From positions 62,001 through 126,000 of the forward strand of contig NZ_BANX01000003.1 of NCBI RefSeq assembly GCF_000334455.1: a stretch of 64,000 nt of DNA, given 5' to 3'. Under the pieces are notes generated by a model. The model did not search any database. It had not been told where the DNA came from and was given only the letters and a program-made list of their open reading frames with translations. This document shows positions 1 through 8,054 of the stretch, piece after piece (position 1 is the stretch's first letter; each line of letters opens with the position of its first letter). The stretch is from Gordonia soli NBRC 108243 (GTDB lineage: Bacteria; Actinomycetota; Actinomycetes; Mycobacteriales; Mycobacteriaceae). The position numbers and the translations under genes were made by a program.

Positions 1-207
1 GCGGTCGGACTGTCGAGCGCGCGGATCGTCGGCTGGATCATGCGCACCGACTCCGCCGATCTCCCGTGGCACCGAGTGGTCCCGGCCTCTGGTAAGCCTG
101 CGCCGCATCTCGTCCACCGACAGCTCGAAGAGCTCCGTGCCGAAGGCGTACCGATCCGGGACGGCAAAATCGCACTCCGCGAATGTCGCTGGGCCATCGA
201 GGGATAG
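1..207 (+). CDS. Alkyltransferase-like (MGMT-fold) protein, 3' part
   Basis: Frame 1 is open from the window edge to a TAG at 205-207, giving the last 68 residues of the protein. The segment LPWHRVVPASGK is the active-site loop of the O6-alkylguanine-DNA alkyltransferase fold. The usual PCHR is PWHR here, so the alkyl-acceptor cysteine is replaced by tryptophan, as in alkyltransferase-like (ATL) proteins. ATLs bind and flip O6-alkylguanine and hand the lesion to nucleotide excision repair rather than repairing it. The tail (LEELRAEGVPIRDGKIAL, then RECRW) also fits this family. In M. tuberculosis a similar gene (Rv3204) lies next to Rv3205c; here the nitrate cluster intervenes. The N-terminus lies outside the window. 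Confidence 0.85.
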   Translation, partial: AVGLSSARIVGWIMRTDSADLPWHRVVPASGKPAPHLVHRQLEELRAEGVPIRDGKIALRECRWAIEG

Positions 208-245
208 CCCCCCGACGCCCCACACAGCCGACAGCTGACAGTGCG

Positions 246-989
246 TCAGCGAGACACCGATCGGCGGTACGGACTCACCGCCGCGCGCATCCGGGTGATC
301 AACAGGTCGACGATCCGTCGATCCGCACCGAGCGGCTCGGACACGGCGTCGGCGCCGTAGCCATGCAGACGTTCGTGGAACAGCCCCGGCGCGAGGAGAT
401 GACTCGCGATCACCACCCGGCGACCGGGTCGGCGGACCCGGGCGACGACCTCCGGTACCGACGGGGACGCCGTGGCGATGAAGCCGACCTCGACCCGTCC
501 CCCGATCAGACCCTCGAGATGGCGTGCCGCGAGATGGACCTCGGCACAGGCGTTCTGGTCCGACGACCCAGCAGCGGCGAGGACCACTGCGTCGCCCGGC
601 CGCCAGCCGGCCTCGATCAGCCGTCTGCGGGCGACCTCGGCGATCATCGGGTCGGGTCCGAGGGCGCGGGTCACGATCGTGTCGCCGCGGCCGGCATCGA
701 TCACGTGCCGCGGGATGTCGGAGAGCACGTGATAGCCCGATGCCAGGAAGGCGGGGACCAGAACGGCCGGCCGATCGACGTCGGCGATCACCTCGGCCGG
801 GTTCGGGCCGAGGACGTCGACGAACGCGACCCTGGTCGGACCGATCCGCTCTCCCACCGCCTCGGCGATCCGCGCGATCAGCTCCACGCCGTGTGGGTTG
901 CGGGTTCCGTGCGCGACCAGGACGGGACCCACATCCCGGAGTCGGTCGCCGACAGCCGGACCGGTGATCTGGTTGTGCGGCAGCATCAT
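246..989 (-). CDS. CbiX/SirB-type sirohydrochlorin chelatase
   Basis: The 247-residue product resembles two-lobed CbiX/SirB chelatases, which insert a divalent metal into sirohydrochlorin. The first lobe carries VLVAHGTR (His27) and a second candidate metal-binding His in FLASGYH (His87). The second lobe repeats the fold from about residue 115. It is the last gene of the narK-nirB-nirD-regulator run. Its ATG overlaps the stop of the preceding gene by 4 bp (ATGA), implying translational coupling. NirB needs siroheme, so insertion of Fe2+ is the likely reaction. The sequence cannot exclude cobalt, but no corrin genes are nearby. M. tuberculosis has the same neighbours (Rv0259c-Rv0261c, from recall). 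Confidence 0.88.
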   Translation of the reverse strand: MMLPHNQITGPAVGDRLRDVGPVLVAHGTRNPHGVELIARIAEAVGERIGPTRVAFVDVLGPNPAEVIADVDRPAVLVPAFLASGYHVLSDIPRHVIDAGRGDTIVTRALGPDPMIAEVARRRLIEAGWRPGDAVVLAAAGSSDQNACAEVHLAARHLEGLIGGRVEVGFIATASPSVPEVVARVRRPGRRVVIASHLLAPGLFHERLHGYGADAVSEPLGADRRIVDLLITRMRAAVSPYRRSVSR

Positions 990-2239
990 TCGTCTCCATC
1001 CGCATCGTATTCGAGGTCGACCGCCAGACGATAGCCGCGCTTGACCACGGTCTGGATCATCTTGGCGTCACCGAGTGCCGAGCGGAGCCGCGCCATTGCG
1101 ACCTCCACGGCGTGGGTGTCGGAACTGTCACCAGGCAGGCCGGCCAACAGTTCCTGCCGCGAGACCACCCGCCCCGGCATGGCGGCAAGGATCTTCAGCA
1201 ATGCCAGTCCGGTCGCCGACAGATCGCGCACCTCGCCGTCGACCACCACCGCCTGACCGCGGATCGCGGTGTCGTGACCGGCGATCCGCAGATCGTGACT
1301 TCGACGGGGCAGTTCCTCGGTGATCAACCGGGCCAGGGCACCGAGCCGGAACCGTCGGGGGTACGAGGTCGGGATCTGCAGGGCCTCCAGCGGACCCGCG
1401 GTCACCGACCCGACGCACATCACCGGCACGGTGGTGCGCAGTGCGTGGATGAACGGCTGCAACCGCCCGAGTTCCTTGGCCCGGGTCAGGATCGACGCCG
1501 CGGCCGGGGCACTGGTGAAGGTGATGGCATCGAGGTCGCCCTTCACCACCGCCCAGATCATCTTGTCGATCGCGTCGACGTCGGGGTGCATGTGCCAGCG
1601 ATAGACCGGGAGCGGCACCACGATGGCACCCGCGGCCCGCAGCACGGCGCAGAAGTCGGGCAACGGCTCCCATTCGGATGTCGCGCCGTGCAACTGCACC
1701 GCGATGCGCACCCCCTCGACCCCCTCGTCGAGCAGTCGGTCGAGGACCTCCGACGACGATTCGCTCTCCGGCGACCACTCCTCGCGCAGCCCGGCCGCGC
1801 GGATCGCGCCCTTCGCCTTCGGTCCGCGCGCGATGAGCCGACTCCGGCCGAGGGCACCGATCAGGTCCTCGGCGTTGCCCCATCCCTCGGCCGCCTCCAT
1901 CCAGCCGCGGAAGCCGATCCCGGTGGTGGCGACCATGATGTCTGCCGGCTCGGCGATGAGATCGGCGGTCGTCCGTTCGAGCTCGGTGTCGTCCGCCAGC
2001 GGCAGGATCCGGATGGTCGGCGCGTACATGACCTCGGCCCCGCGCCGGGTGAGCAGGGCCGCGAACTCCTCTGCGCGTCGGGCCGCGGTCACGCCGATGG
2101 TGAAGCCGATCAACGGCAACGGGTCGTCGGCGTTCCGCACGCCGCTGGTCGGCCGCGCGGCGGTCGCGCGTGCCTCGTCCGCAGCCGCCTCGACGGGGCG
2201 GTCCGGGTGTGGTCGATCGGAGTGTGTTGGGCTGTTCAT
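986..2239 (-). CDS. HemD-like/winged-helix regulator of nitrate assimilation (NnaR-like)
   Basis: The N-terminal part (about residues 40-300) is a uroporphyrinogen-III-synthase (HemD) fold, with GFTIGVTAARRAEEFAALL at its start. The last ~95 residues are an OmpR-type winged helix (RVVSRQELLAGL, HAVEVAMARLR, VVKRGYRLAV). This architecture matches actinobacterial NnaR, a coactivator of GlnR at nitrate/nitrite assimilation genes; HemD enzyme activity is not implied. The start at 2239 (MNSPTHSDRP) is preferred because the upstream extension to 2368 is low-complexity. The 204-bp gap to nirD may hold its own promoter. The gene overlaps the chelatase start by 4 bp. Known of the family: NnaR responds to nitrite in mycobacteria and Streptomyces. 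Inferred: the same role here. Confidence 0.82.
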   Translation of the reverse strand: MNSPTHSDRPHPDRPVEAAADEARATAARPTSGVRNADDPLPLIGFTIGVTAARRAEEFAALLTRRGAEVMYAPTIRILPLADDTELERTTADLIAEPADIMVATTGIGFRGWMEAAEGWGNAEDLIGALGRSRLIARGPKAKGAIRAAGLREEWSPESESSSEVLDRLLDEGVEGVRIAVQLHGATSEWEPLPDFCAVLRAAGAIVVPLPVYRWHMHPDVDAIDKMIWAVVKGDLDAITFTSAPAAASILTRAKELGRLQPFIHALRTTVPVMCVGSVTAGPLEALQIPTSYPRRFRLGALARLITEELPRRSHDLRIAGHDTAIRGQAVVVDGEVRDLSATGLALLKILAAMPGRVVSRQELLAGLPGDSSDTHAVEVAMARLRSALGDAKMIQTVVKRGYRLAVDLEYDADGDE

Positions 2240-2443
2240 CCTGGCTCGTCGGTTGGGCTGAGCAGTGGGCTGGAGTCGATCGGCGGGACTCGACGGGCCG
2301 GTCGAGTCCGCCTGGAGCACCGGAGGTCGGCCACCAGGCCGTCGGCCGGCATCCCACCAGCTTCCCACCCGCGACGCCCTCCCGCTTCATCCGAGCGCAT
2401 CGAGGTGGGCCGGGTCACCCGGGGCCGGGTCACCTGGGCTGGT

Positions 2444-2866
2444 TCACCCGTGCGGGAAGTAGACCTCGACCACCTGGTCGACGACCCGGACGGCGTATCC
2501 GGGCACCGACACCGTGTCGTCGTCCAGGCAGACCCCGGTGCGCAGGGAGAACACCTGCTTGCCGAGTGGACTCGCGACGGTCGGCTCACCGTCCCGATCC
2601 CCGGTCAGCCCGCGCGACAGCACGGCCGCATGCGCGAACGGGTCGATGTTGCCGATGGCATACAGCCGCGTGCGGCCGACCAGTGCCTCCCGGTCGGTCT
2701 CGGTTGCGGGGATGCGGAACAGTGCGGCCTGGACGAAGTCGGGGCCGAGAACGCCGACACCGCGTCCGATCGCCAGGTCGGTGACCACACAGGCACGGAC
2801 CCACTCCCCGGGCACCACCCCGTCGGCTGAGTTCGGTGTCGTCGACGGCTGTCGGATGACGGTCAT
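2444..2866 (-). CDS. nirD: Assimilatory nitrite reductase [NAD(P)H] small subunit NirD
   Basis: The 140-residue product has the Rieske-like NirD fold (VRACVVTDLAIGRGVGVL, LYAIGNIDPF, SPLGKQVFSLRTGVC, ending VVDQVVEVYF). It lacks paired CxH/CxxH cluster ligands, as expected for NirD, which supports the large subunit without its own cluster. The ATG at 2866 overlaps the nirB stop by 4 bp, so it is translationally coupled. Together NirBD reduces nitrite to ammonium in the cytoplasm using NAD(P)H. Confidence 0.93.
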   Translation of the reverse strand: MTVIRQPSTTPNSADGVVPGEWVRACVVTDLAIGRGVGVLGPDFVQAALFRIPATETDREALVGRTRLYAIGNIDPFAHAAVLSRGLTGDRDGEPTVASPLGKQVFSLRTGVCLDDDTVSVPGYAVRVVDQVVEVYFPHG

Positions 2867-5406
2867 GTCGGCACTCCTTGCGGTTCGGGGACGGTGGTTC
2901 GGTCCGGCATGCTGGGCATGTCGAGGAGGACCGGCACCTTGCGGTCGGCCTCGGTGAACCGGATGGTCGGGTCGACCACCTCGGGGGCGTTCACGAACGA
3001 CACGAAACGTTTGAGCTTCTCCTCGTCGTCGAGCACTGCGGCCCACTCGTCCCGGTATCCCGAGACGTGTTGGGCCATCGACGCTTCCAGATCCGCGGCC
3101 AATCCGAGGCTGTCGTCGCAGACGACGGCACGCAGATGGTCGAGACCACCCTCGAGGGCGTCCAGCCATGGCGCCGTGCGTTGCAGCCGGTCGGCCGTCC
3201 GGATGTAGAACATCAGATATCGGTCGATGTAGGCGATCAGGTGCGCGTCGTCGATACCGCTGGCCAGCAGCTGCGCGTGTTTGGGACTCTGACCGCCGTT
3301 GCCGGCGACGTAGAGGTTCCACCCGTTCTCGGTCGCGATCACGCCGACGTCCTTGCCGCGGGCCTCGGCGCACTCCCGTGCACAACCGGAGACGCCGAAC
3401 TTGAGCTTGTGGGGCGATCGCAGGCCGCGGTAGCGGTTCTCGAGCAGTACGGCCATCCCCACCGAGTCCTGGACGCCGTAACGGCACCAGGTCGACCCGA
3501 CGCAGCTCTTCACCGTGCGCAGGCTCTTGCCGTAGGCCTGACCTGATTCCATGCCGGCGTCGACGAGCCGGCGCCAGATCTGCGGCAGCTGATCGACGCG
3601 CGCACCGAAGAGGTCGATGCGCTGACCACCGGTGACCTTGGTGTACAGGCCGAAGTCGCGGGCGACCTCGCCGATGACGATGAGTTGCTCGGGAGTGACC
3701 TCACCGCCGGGCATACGCGGGACGACCGAGTACGAGCCGTTCTTCTGCATGTTCGCGAGGAAGTGGTCGTTGGTGTCCTGCAGCGCCACCTGCTCCCCGT
3801 CGAGGATGTGGTCGCTGGACGTCGACGCCAGGATGGACGCCACCGTCGGCTTGCACACCTCGCAGCCCTGGCCGGTCCCGTGCCGGTCGATGAGCTCGGA
3901 GAAGGTCCGGATGCCGGTGACCGCGACGATCTCGAACAGCTCGGCGCGCGACTGGCTGAAGTGCTCGCACAGGGACTTCGAGAGTTCGACCCCCGACGCG
4001 GCCAGCAGGGCCTTGATGCTCGGCACACAGCCACCGCAGGTGGTGCCCGCCGACGTGCAGCCCTTGATCGCCGCGATGTCGCACGCACCGTCGGCGATAG
4101 CCGAGCAGATCGACCCCTTGGACACCCCGTTGCAGGAACAGATCTCGGCGTCGTCGGGCAGGGCGTCGATGCCGACGCCGGGGCCGGCCGCCGGAGCGAT
4201 CAATGCCGCCGGATCCCCGGGGATCTCCCGCCCGACCATCGGCTTGAGCATCGCGTACGCCGATGCGTCACCCACCAGGATGCCGCCCAGCAACGTCGTC
4301 GCGTCGTCGGAGACGACGATCTTGGAGTACTTGCCCGCGACGGGATCGTTGTAGACGATCTCGAGGGCGTTCTCGGTGGTGGCCATCGCGTCGCCGAAGC
4401 TGGCGACGTCGACACCGAGCAGTTTGAGCTTGGTGGACATGTCGGCACCGGGGAACGTGGTCGACTCGCCCAACAGGGCGTCGGCGACCACCTCGGCGGT
4501 GCTGTATCCGGGTGCGACGAGGCCGTAGCACCGCCCCTCGACTGCCGCGACCTCGCCGATGGCGAAGATCGACTCGTCCTCGGTGCGGCATCCGGTGTCG
4601 ACCAGGATGCCGCCCCGCTCCCCGACCGGGAGACCGTGGTCACGCGCCAACTGATCACGCGGTCGTACCCCCGCGGAGAAGACCACCAGTGCGGCATCGA
4701 TCACCGAGTCGTCGCTGAGCGTGACCTGCACCCCGTCCGGCGCGTCGGCGATCGCCGATGTCCCGACCCCGGTGTGCACGGTGAGTCCCAGTTCGGTGAC
4801 CAGGTTCTCGAGCAGCGCCCCGCCTCCGGCGTCGACCTGCATCGGCATCAGCCGCGGCGCGAACTCGACGACATGCGGGGTCATCCCCAGCTGCCGCAAC
4901 GCATTCGCCGCCTCGAGACCGAGCAGCCCGCCGCCGACGACCACGCCCACCGCGCCGGCACCGGCCGCTTCGGCGGTGGCCCGGATGGAGTCGAGGTCGT
5001 CGAGGGTGCGGTACACGAAGCACTTGTCGTGATCGTGACCCGCCACCGGCGGGACGAACGGGTATGAGCCGGTCGCCAAGACCAATGCGTCGTAGTCGAT
5101 CTCGCGTCCGCTGCCCGTCACGACCCGACGTCCGGCACGGTCGATGTCGACGACCGCCTCGCCGAGATGGGTGACGACCCGGTCGTCACCGGCATAGGTG
5201 TTGCCCGACAACGCGAGTGCGCTGCGATCCCAGGCCCCGACGTAGGAGGACAGCCCGACCCGGTCATAGGCCGGATCGCCTTCCTCACTCACCACCACGA
5301 CCTGCCAGTGATCGGCGGTGTCGCGCTCACGCAGGGTCTGCACGAACCGGTGTCCGACCATGCCGTGGCCGACCACGACGACTGTCCGGGTGTCGACGTT
5401 GCTCAT
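2863..5406 (-). CDS. nirB: Assimilatory nitrite reductase [NAD(P)H] large subunit NirB
   Basis: The 847-residue length is typical of NirB. The order is: an N-terminal FAD/NAD(P) pyridine nucleotide-disulphide domain (VVVVGHGMVGHRFVQ; second Rossmann VGVVVGGGLLGLEAA); two BFD-like [2Fe-2S] regions (CSCNGVSKG with CTSAGTTCGGC, then CEVCKPTVAS); and a C-terminal nitrite/sulfite reductase domain with siroheme/[4Fe-4S] ligands in CVGSTWCRYG and SGCARECAEARG. It catalyses the six-electron reduction of nitrite to ammonium. It starts 40 bp after the transporter stop and overlaps nirD by 4 bp. All cofactor cysteines expected of the family are visible, so the enzyme looks intact. Confidence 0.96.
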   Translation of the reverse strand: MSNVDTRTVVVVGHGMVGHRFVQTLRERDTADHWQVVVVSEEGDPAYDRVGLSSYVGAWDRSALALSGNTYAGDDRVVTHLGEAVVDIDRAGRRVVTGSGREIDYDALVLATGSYPFVPPVAGHDHDKCFVYRTLDDLDSIRATAEAAGAGAVGVVVGGGLLGLEAANALRQLGMTPHVVEFAPRLMPMQVDAGGGALLENLVTELGLTVHTGVGTSAIADAPDGVQVTLSDDSVIDAALVVFSAGVRPRDQLARDHGLPVGERGGILVDTGCRTEDESIFAIGEVAAVEGRCYGLVAPGYSTAEVVADALLGESTTFPGADMSTKLKLLGVDVASFGDAMATTENALEIVYNDPVAGKYSKIVVSDDATTLLGGILVGDASAYAMLKPMVGREIPGDPAALIAPAAGPGVGIDALPDDAEICSCNGVSKGSICSAIADGACDIAAIKGCTSAGTTCGGCVPSIKALLAASGVELSKSLCEHFSQSRAELFEIVAVTGIRTFSELIDRHGTGQGCEVCKPTVASILASTSSDHILDGEQVALQDTNDHFLANMQKNGSYSVVPRMPGGEVTPEQLIVIGEVARDFGLYTKVTGGQRIDLFGARVDQLPQIWRRLVDAGMESGQAYGKSLRTVKSCVGSTWCRYGVQDSVGMAVLLENRYRGLRSPHKLKFGVSGCARECAEARGKDVGVIATENGWNLYVAGNGGQSPKHAQLLASGIDDAHLIAYIDRYLMFYIRTADRLQRTAPWLDALEGGLDHLRAVVCDDSLGLAADLEASMAQHVSGYRDEWAAVLDDEEKLKRFVSFVNAPEVVDPTIRFTEADRKVPVLLDMPSMPDRTTVPEPQGVPT

Positions 5407-5445
5407 CTCAAAACTCCTCGCGAATCCGTGTGTCGCCGACGACCC

Positions 5446-6933
5446 TCAGGCCAGAGCCTTGTCGGTCGGGTCGCCCGTGGCGGCGGGGGTGGCCGATGAC
5501 GTCTGCTCCGACGTCGAGCGCTTCGGTTCGGACCCGGCCATCACGGGCAGGTCCGTCGTCTCGCCGACGACCATCGGGCGGCGGGCGTAGAACCACCAGG
5601 TGACCAGGGCGGCGACCACGTAGAAGGCCATGAAGATGCAGAACGCCACGGTCGCCGACTGGTAGGCGCGGTAGCTCGACCGCAGCACCAGGTTGATCCC
5701 GACACCTCCGAGTCCGCCTGCCGCACCGGCCAATCCGATGAGCGCACCGGACATGCTGCGCGACCACTTCACCTTGCTCGCCGCATCCATCCCCGACATG
5801 GTCGAGACCTTGTGCTCCCAGATGGTCGGGATGATCTTGTAGACCGAGCCGTTGGCGATGCCCGAGAGCAGGAACAGCAGGATGAACCCGACGATGAACC
5901 CGGCGAGCTCCCCGCCGCCGATGACCTTGCCGCCGGCGTCTGCCGAGAACCCCGCGACGACCAGGACGGCAGCCGAGAAGATCATGGCGACAAAGCAGTA
6001 CAGCGTGACCTTGCCACCGCCCACACGGTCGGCCCACTTGCCGCCGAACGGTCGGGACAGCGATCCCAACAGCGGCCCGATCCAGGCGATGGACGCTGCG
6101 GCCAACGCCGGCTTCGCGGCGCCCGCCGAGGTGAAACTGATGTTGAGCACCTGGCTGAAGGCGAAACCGAATCCGATGAACGAACCGAAGGTCCCGACGT
6201 AGAGCAGCGCGATCAACCACGTGTCGCGGTACCTGAGGCAGTCGATCATCGCGCGGCCGCTGGCCGTCTGGTGGTCGAGGTTGTCCATGTAGAGGGCCGC
6301 ACCGACACCGGCCACCGCGAGTGCGACGAGGTAGACGGCACACACGATCTCGGGTCGGTCGGCGAACAGCCAGATCACCGCGAGACCGACGAGTTGGATG
6401 ACCGGCACGCCGATGTTGCCGCCGCCGGCATTCAGTCCGAGCGCCCACCCCTTCAGTCGTTGCGGGTAGAAGGCGTTGATGTTGGTCATCGACGACGCGA
6501 AGTTTCCGCCGCCGAACCCGGTCAACGCGGCGACCGCAAGGAACCAGCCCAGCCCGAACTCGCCCGGATTGAGCATCAGCATCATTGTCAGGCCGGTGGG
6601 GATCAACAGCACGATGGCGCTGAAGATCGCCCAGTTACGGCCGCCGAAGATCGCGGTCGCCTGGGTGTAGGGGATGCGCAAGCATGAGCCGACGAAGGTT
6701 GCGGTCGCGGCGATGATGAACTTCTGGTCTTGCGAGATGCCGTACTCGGGGCCCATGAACAGGGCCATCACCGAGAACAGCGACCACACCGAGAAGCCGA
6801 CGTGCTCGCAGATCACCGACCAGACCAGGTTGCGCTTGGCGACTGCGGCGTTTCCGCCGTCCCAGGCGGTCCGGTCCTCGGGATCCCAGTCGGTGATGGT
6901 GTGGTCCCGGCGTAGCAGTTGCATGAACGTCAT
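5446..6933 (-). CDS. narK: NarK-type nitrate/nitrite transporter (MFS)
   Basis: This is a 12-TM major facilitator protein of the nitrate/nitrite porter family. It contains GFGGGNFASSMTNINAFYP and LGLNAGGGNIGVPVIQL, which correspond to the two glycine-rich nitrate signature motifs. About 495 residues when started at 6933 (MTFMQLLRRDHTITDWDPED); an upstream in-frame ATG at 6996 adds arginine-rich sequence and is less likely. It is first in the run with nirBD, so it probably imports nitrate (or exchanges nitrite) for assimilation. No assimilatory nitrate reductase (NasC/NarB) gene is in the window, so nitrate reduction must be encoded elsewhere. Confidence 0.92.
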   Translation of the reverse strand: MTFMQLLRRDHTITDWDPEDRTAWDGGNAAVAKRNLVWSVICEHVGFSVWSLFSVMALFMGPEYGISQDQKFIIAATATFVGSCLRIPYTQATAIFGGRNWAIFSAIVLLIPTGLTMMLMLNPGEFGLGWFLAVAALTGFGGGNFASSMTNINAFYPQRLKGWALGLNAGGGNIGVPVIQLVGLAVIWLFADRPEIVCAVYLVALAVAGVGAALYMDNLDHQTASGRAMIDCLRYRDTWLIALLYVGTFGSFIGFGFAFSQVLNISFTSAGAAKPALAAASIAWIGPLLGSLSRPFGGKWADRVGGGKVTLYCFVAMIFSAAVLVVAGFSADAGGKVIGGGELAGFIVGFILLFLLSGIANGSVYKIIPTIWEHKVSTMSGMDAASKVKWSRSMSGALIGLAGAAGGLGGVGINLVLRSSYRAYQSATVAFCIFMAFYVVAALVTWWFYARRPMVVGETTDLPVMAGSEPKRSTSEQTSSATPAATGDPTDKALA

Positions 6934-7032
6934 GGAGGGCGTTCCCGTCGATCGTGGTGCACGGGGCCGACGACGGTGTCGGCCGATTGCGACCAAAGTT
7001 AGGGAACGCGTGTTGCGGCGATTTGCCCTCGC

Positions 7033-7048
7033 GTGACCGGGCAGTCAC
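7033..7048 (-). promoter_or_regulatory. Candidate GlnR-type box upstream of narK
   Basis: GTGAC, 6 bp, GTCAC lies about 100-115 bp upstream of the narK start. It fits the GTnAC-N6-GnnAC half-site arrangement described for actinobacterial GlnR and is also a perfect inverted repeat. A GAAAC directly abuts it on the minus strand. Nitrate assimilation genes are classical GlnR (plus NnaR) targets, so position and sequence agree, but the motif is short. Confidence 0.4.
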
Positions 7049-7129
7049 GTTTCGCTCACAACGTCACACCGTGGCTGTGAGACCACCTCCAGACGCCCAT
7101 GTGGGCGCATACGGGCTGCTCACCTGCGA

Positions 7130-7990
7130 TTACAGCAGAAGTCGGACGATCTCGACCACTCGACGGAGACCGGGCAGCGCACCGGAGGTGGACCTCGGGT
7201 GCAGGGCGTGCACGGCAAGCCGGAAGATCGTCGCCCGCAACATCATCTGCGGCCACTCGGGCTGATCGGCCCATCGATGGACCAGACCCTCGTCGGCTCC
7301 ACCCCACGCCAGGGAGTCCACGACCACGACAGCCGCCGCCCAGGAGGCAGGACGCCAGTACGGGACGATGTCGGTGATGCCGGGTGCCGCGGCGCCGGCG
7401 AAGAGCACCGTGCCGAAGAGGTCGCCGTGGACCACCTGGGACGGCAGGTCGACCGGCTTGCGCAAGGTGGCGAGGGTGGTCAGGATCTCGACACTCTCCA
7501 CGCCGTCCGGCGACGTCGGCTGTCCCATCCCGGCCGCGCGCGCCGACCGCAGCGGCACATCCTCCCAGGCCGCACGATCGGCGGCGGTGAAGACGTCGAC
7601 GTCGGTGTGCGGCGGGGCAGGTGGCTGTAGGAGGAATCGCGGGCGCTCGAGCCCGGCGATGGACGCGTGGAGCCGGTCGGCGACCGACAGGACCTCGTCG
7701 TGACGGGGCTCGGGGGCACCGGCTATGTAGGTGTCCGCGCGCCAGCCGGAGACGACATAGCGACCGTCGGTGGCGCGGAAGGGGCGTGCGATACGAAGCC
7801 CCTCGACGAACAGCGCCTCCCGCACCGACGCCGACCAGGCGGCCCGCGCGTGGTCGGGTACCAGCGACAGCACCACCTCGCCCACGCGCCACCCGCCGAT
7901 CCACGACTCCCCCATGGCGATGGGCGGGTGCGCGGTCAGCCCGAATGTGTTCAGCACATGGTCGGGTGGCTCGACGGGGACAGCGTTCAC
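7130..7990 (-). CDS. TIGR02569-family protein (Rv3205c-like), phosphotransferase-fold
   Basis: The 286-residue product resembles the actinobacterial TIGR02569 family found next to moeZ. A kinase-like catalytic loop is visible (QVVHGDLFGTVLFAG, then ITDIVPYWRPASWAAAVVVVD), recalling aminoglycoside/choline phosphotransferases: HGD plus a downstream acidic residue. The N-terminal GGWRVGEVVLSLV could be a degraded nucleotide loop. The substrate is unknown. It lies 64 bp downstream of moeZ on the same strand and may be cotranscribed, which would place it under the SigH-type promoter at 9262-9287. Confidence 0.8.
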   Translation of the reverse strand: MNAVPVEPPDHVLNTFGLTAHPPIAMGESWIGGWRVGEVVLSLVPDHARAAWSASVREALFVEGLRIARPFRATDGRYVVSGWRADTYIAGAPEPRHDEVLSVADRLHASIAGLERPRFLLQPPAPPHTDVDVFTAADRAAWEDVPLRSARAAGMGQPTSPDGVESVEILTTLATLRKPVDLPSQVVHGDLFGTVLFAGAAAPGITDIVPYWRPASWAAAVVVVDSLAWGGADEGLVHRWADQPEWPQMMLRATIFRLAVHALHPRSTSGALPGLRRVVEIVRLLL

Positions 7991-8054
7991 GACTGCGAGA
8001 TTACCGACGTCGACGGCCGCAGCGGTTGTGCCACGCGCACGCCGACACGTGAGG

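Noticed and set aside
1112-2830. A 572-codon open frame on the plus strand across the nnaR-like and nirD genes
   Set aside because: It is antisense to well-recognised genes and reads as Arg/Gly/Pro-rich shadow sequence without any family motif.
3685-5067. A 460-codon plus-strand open frame inside nirB
   Set aside because: It mirrors the codon pattern of nirB in antisense, as common in high-GC DNA; no domain is visible.
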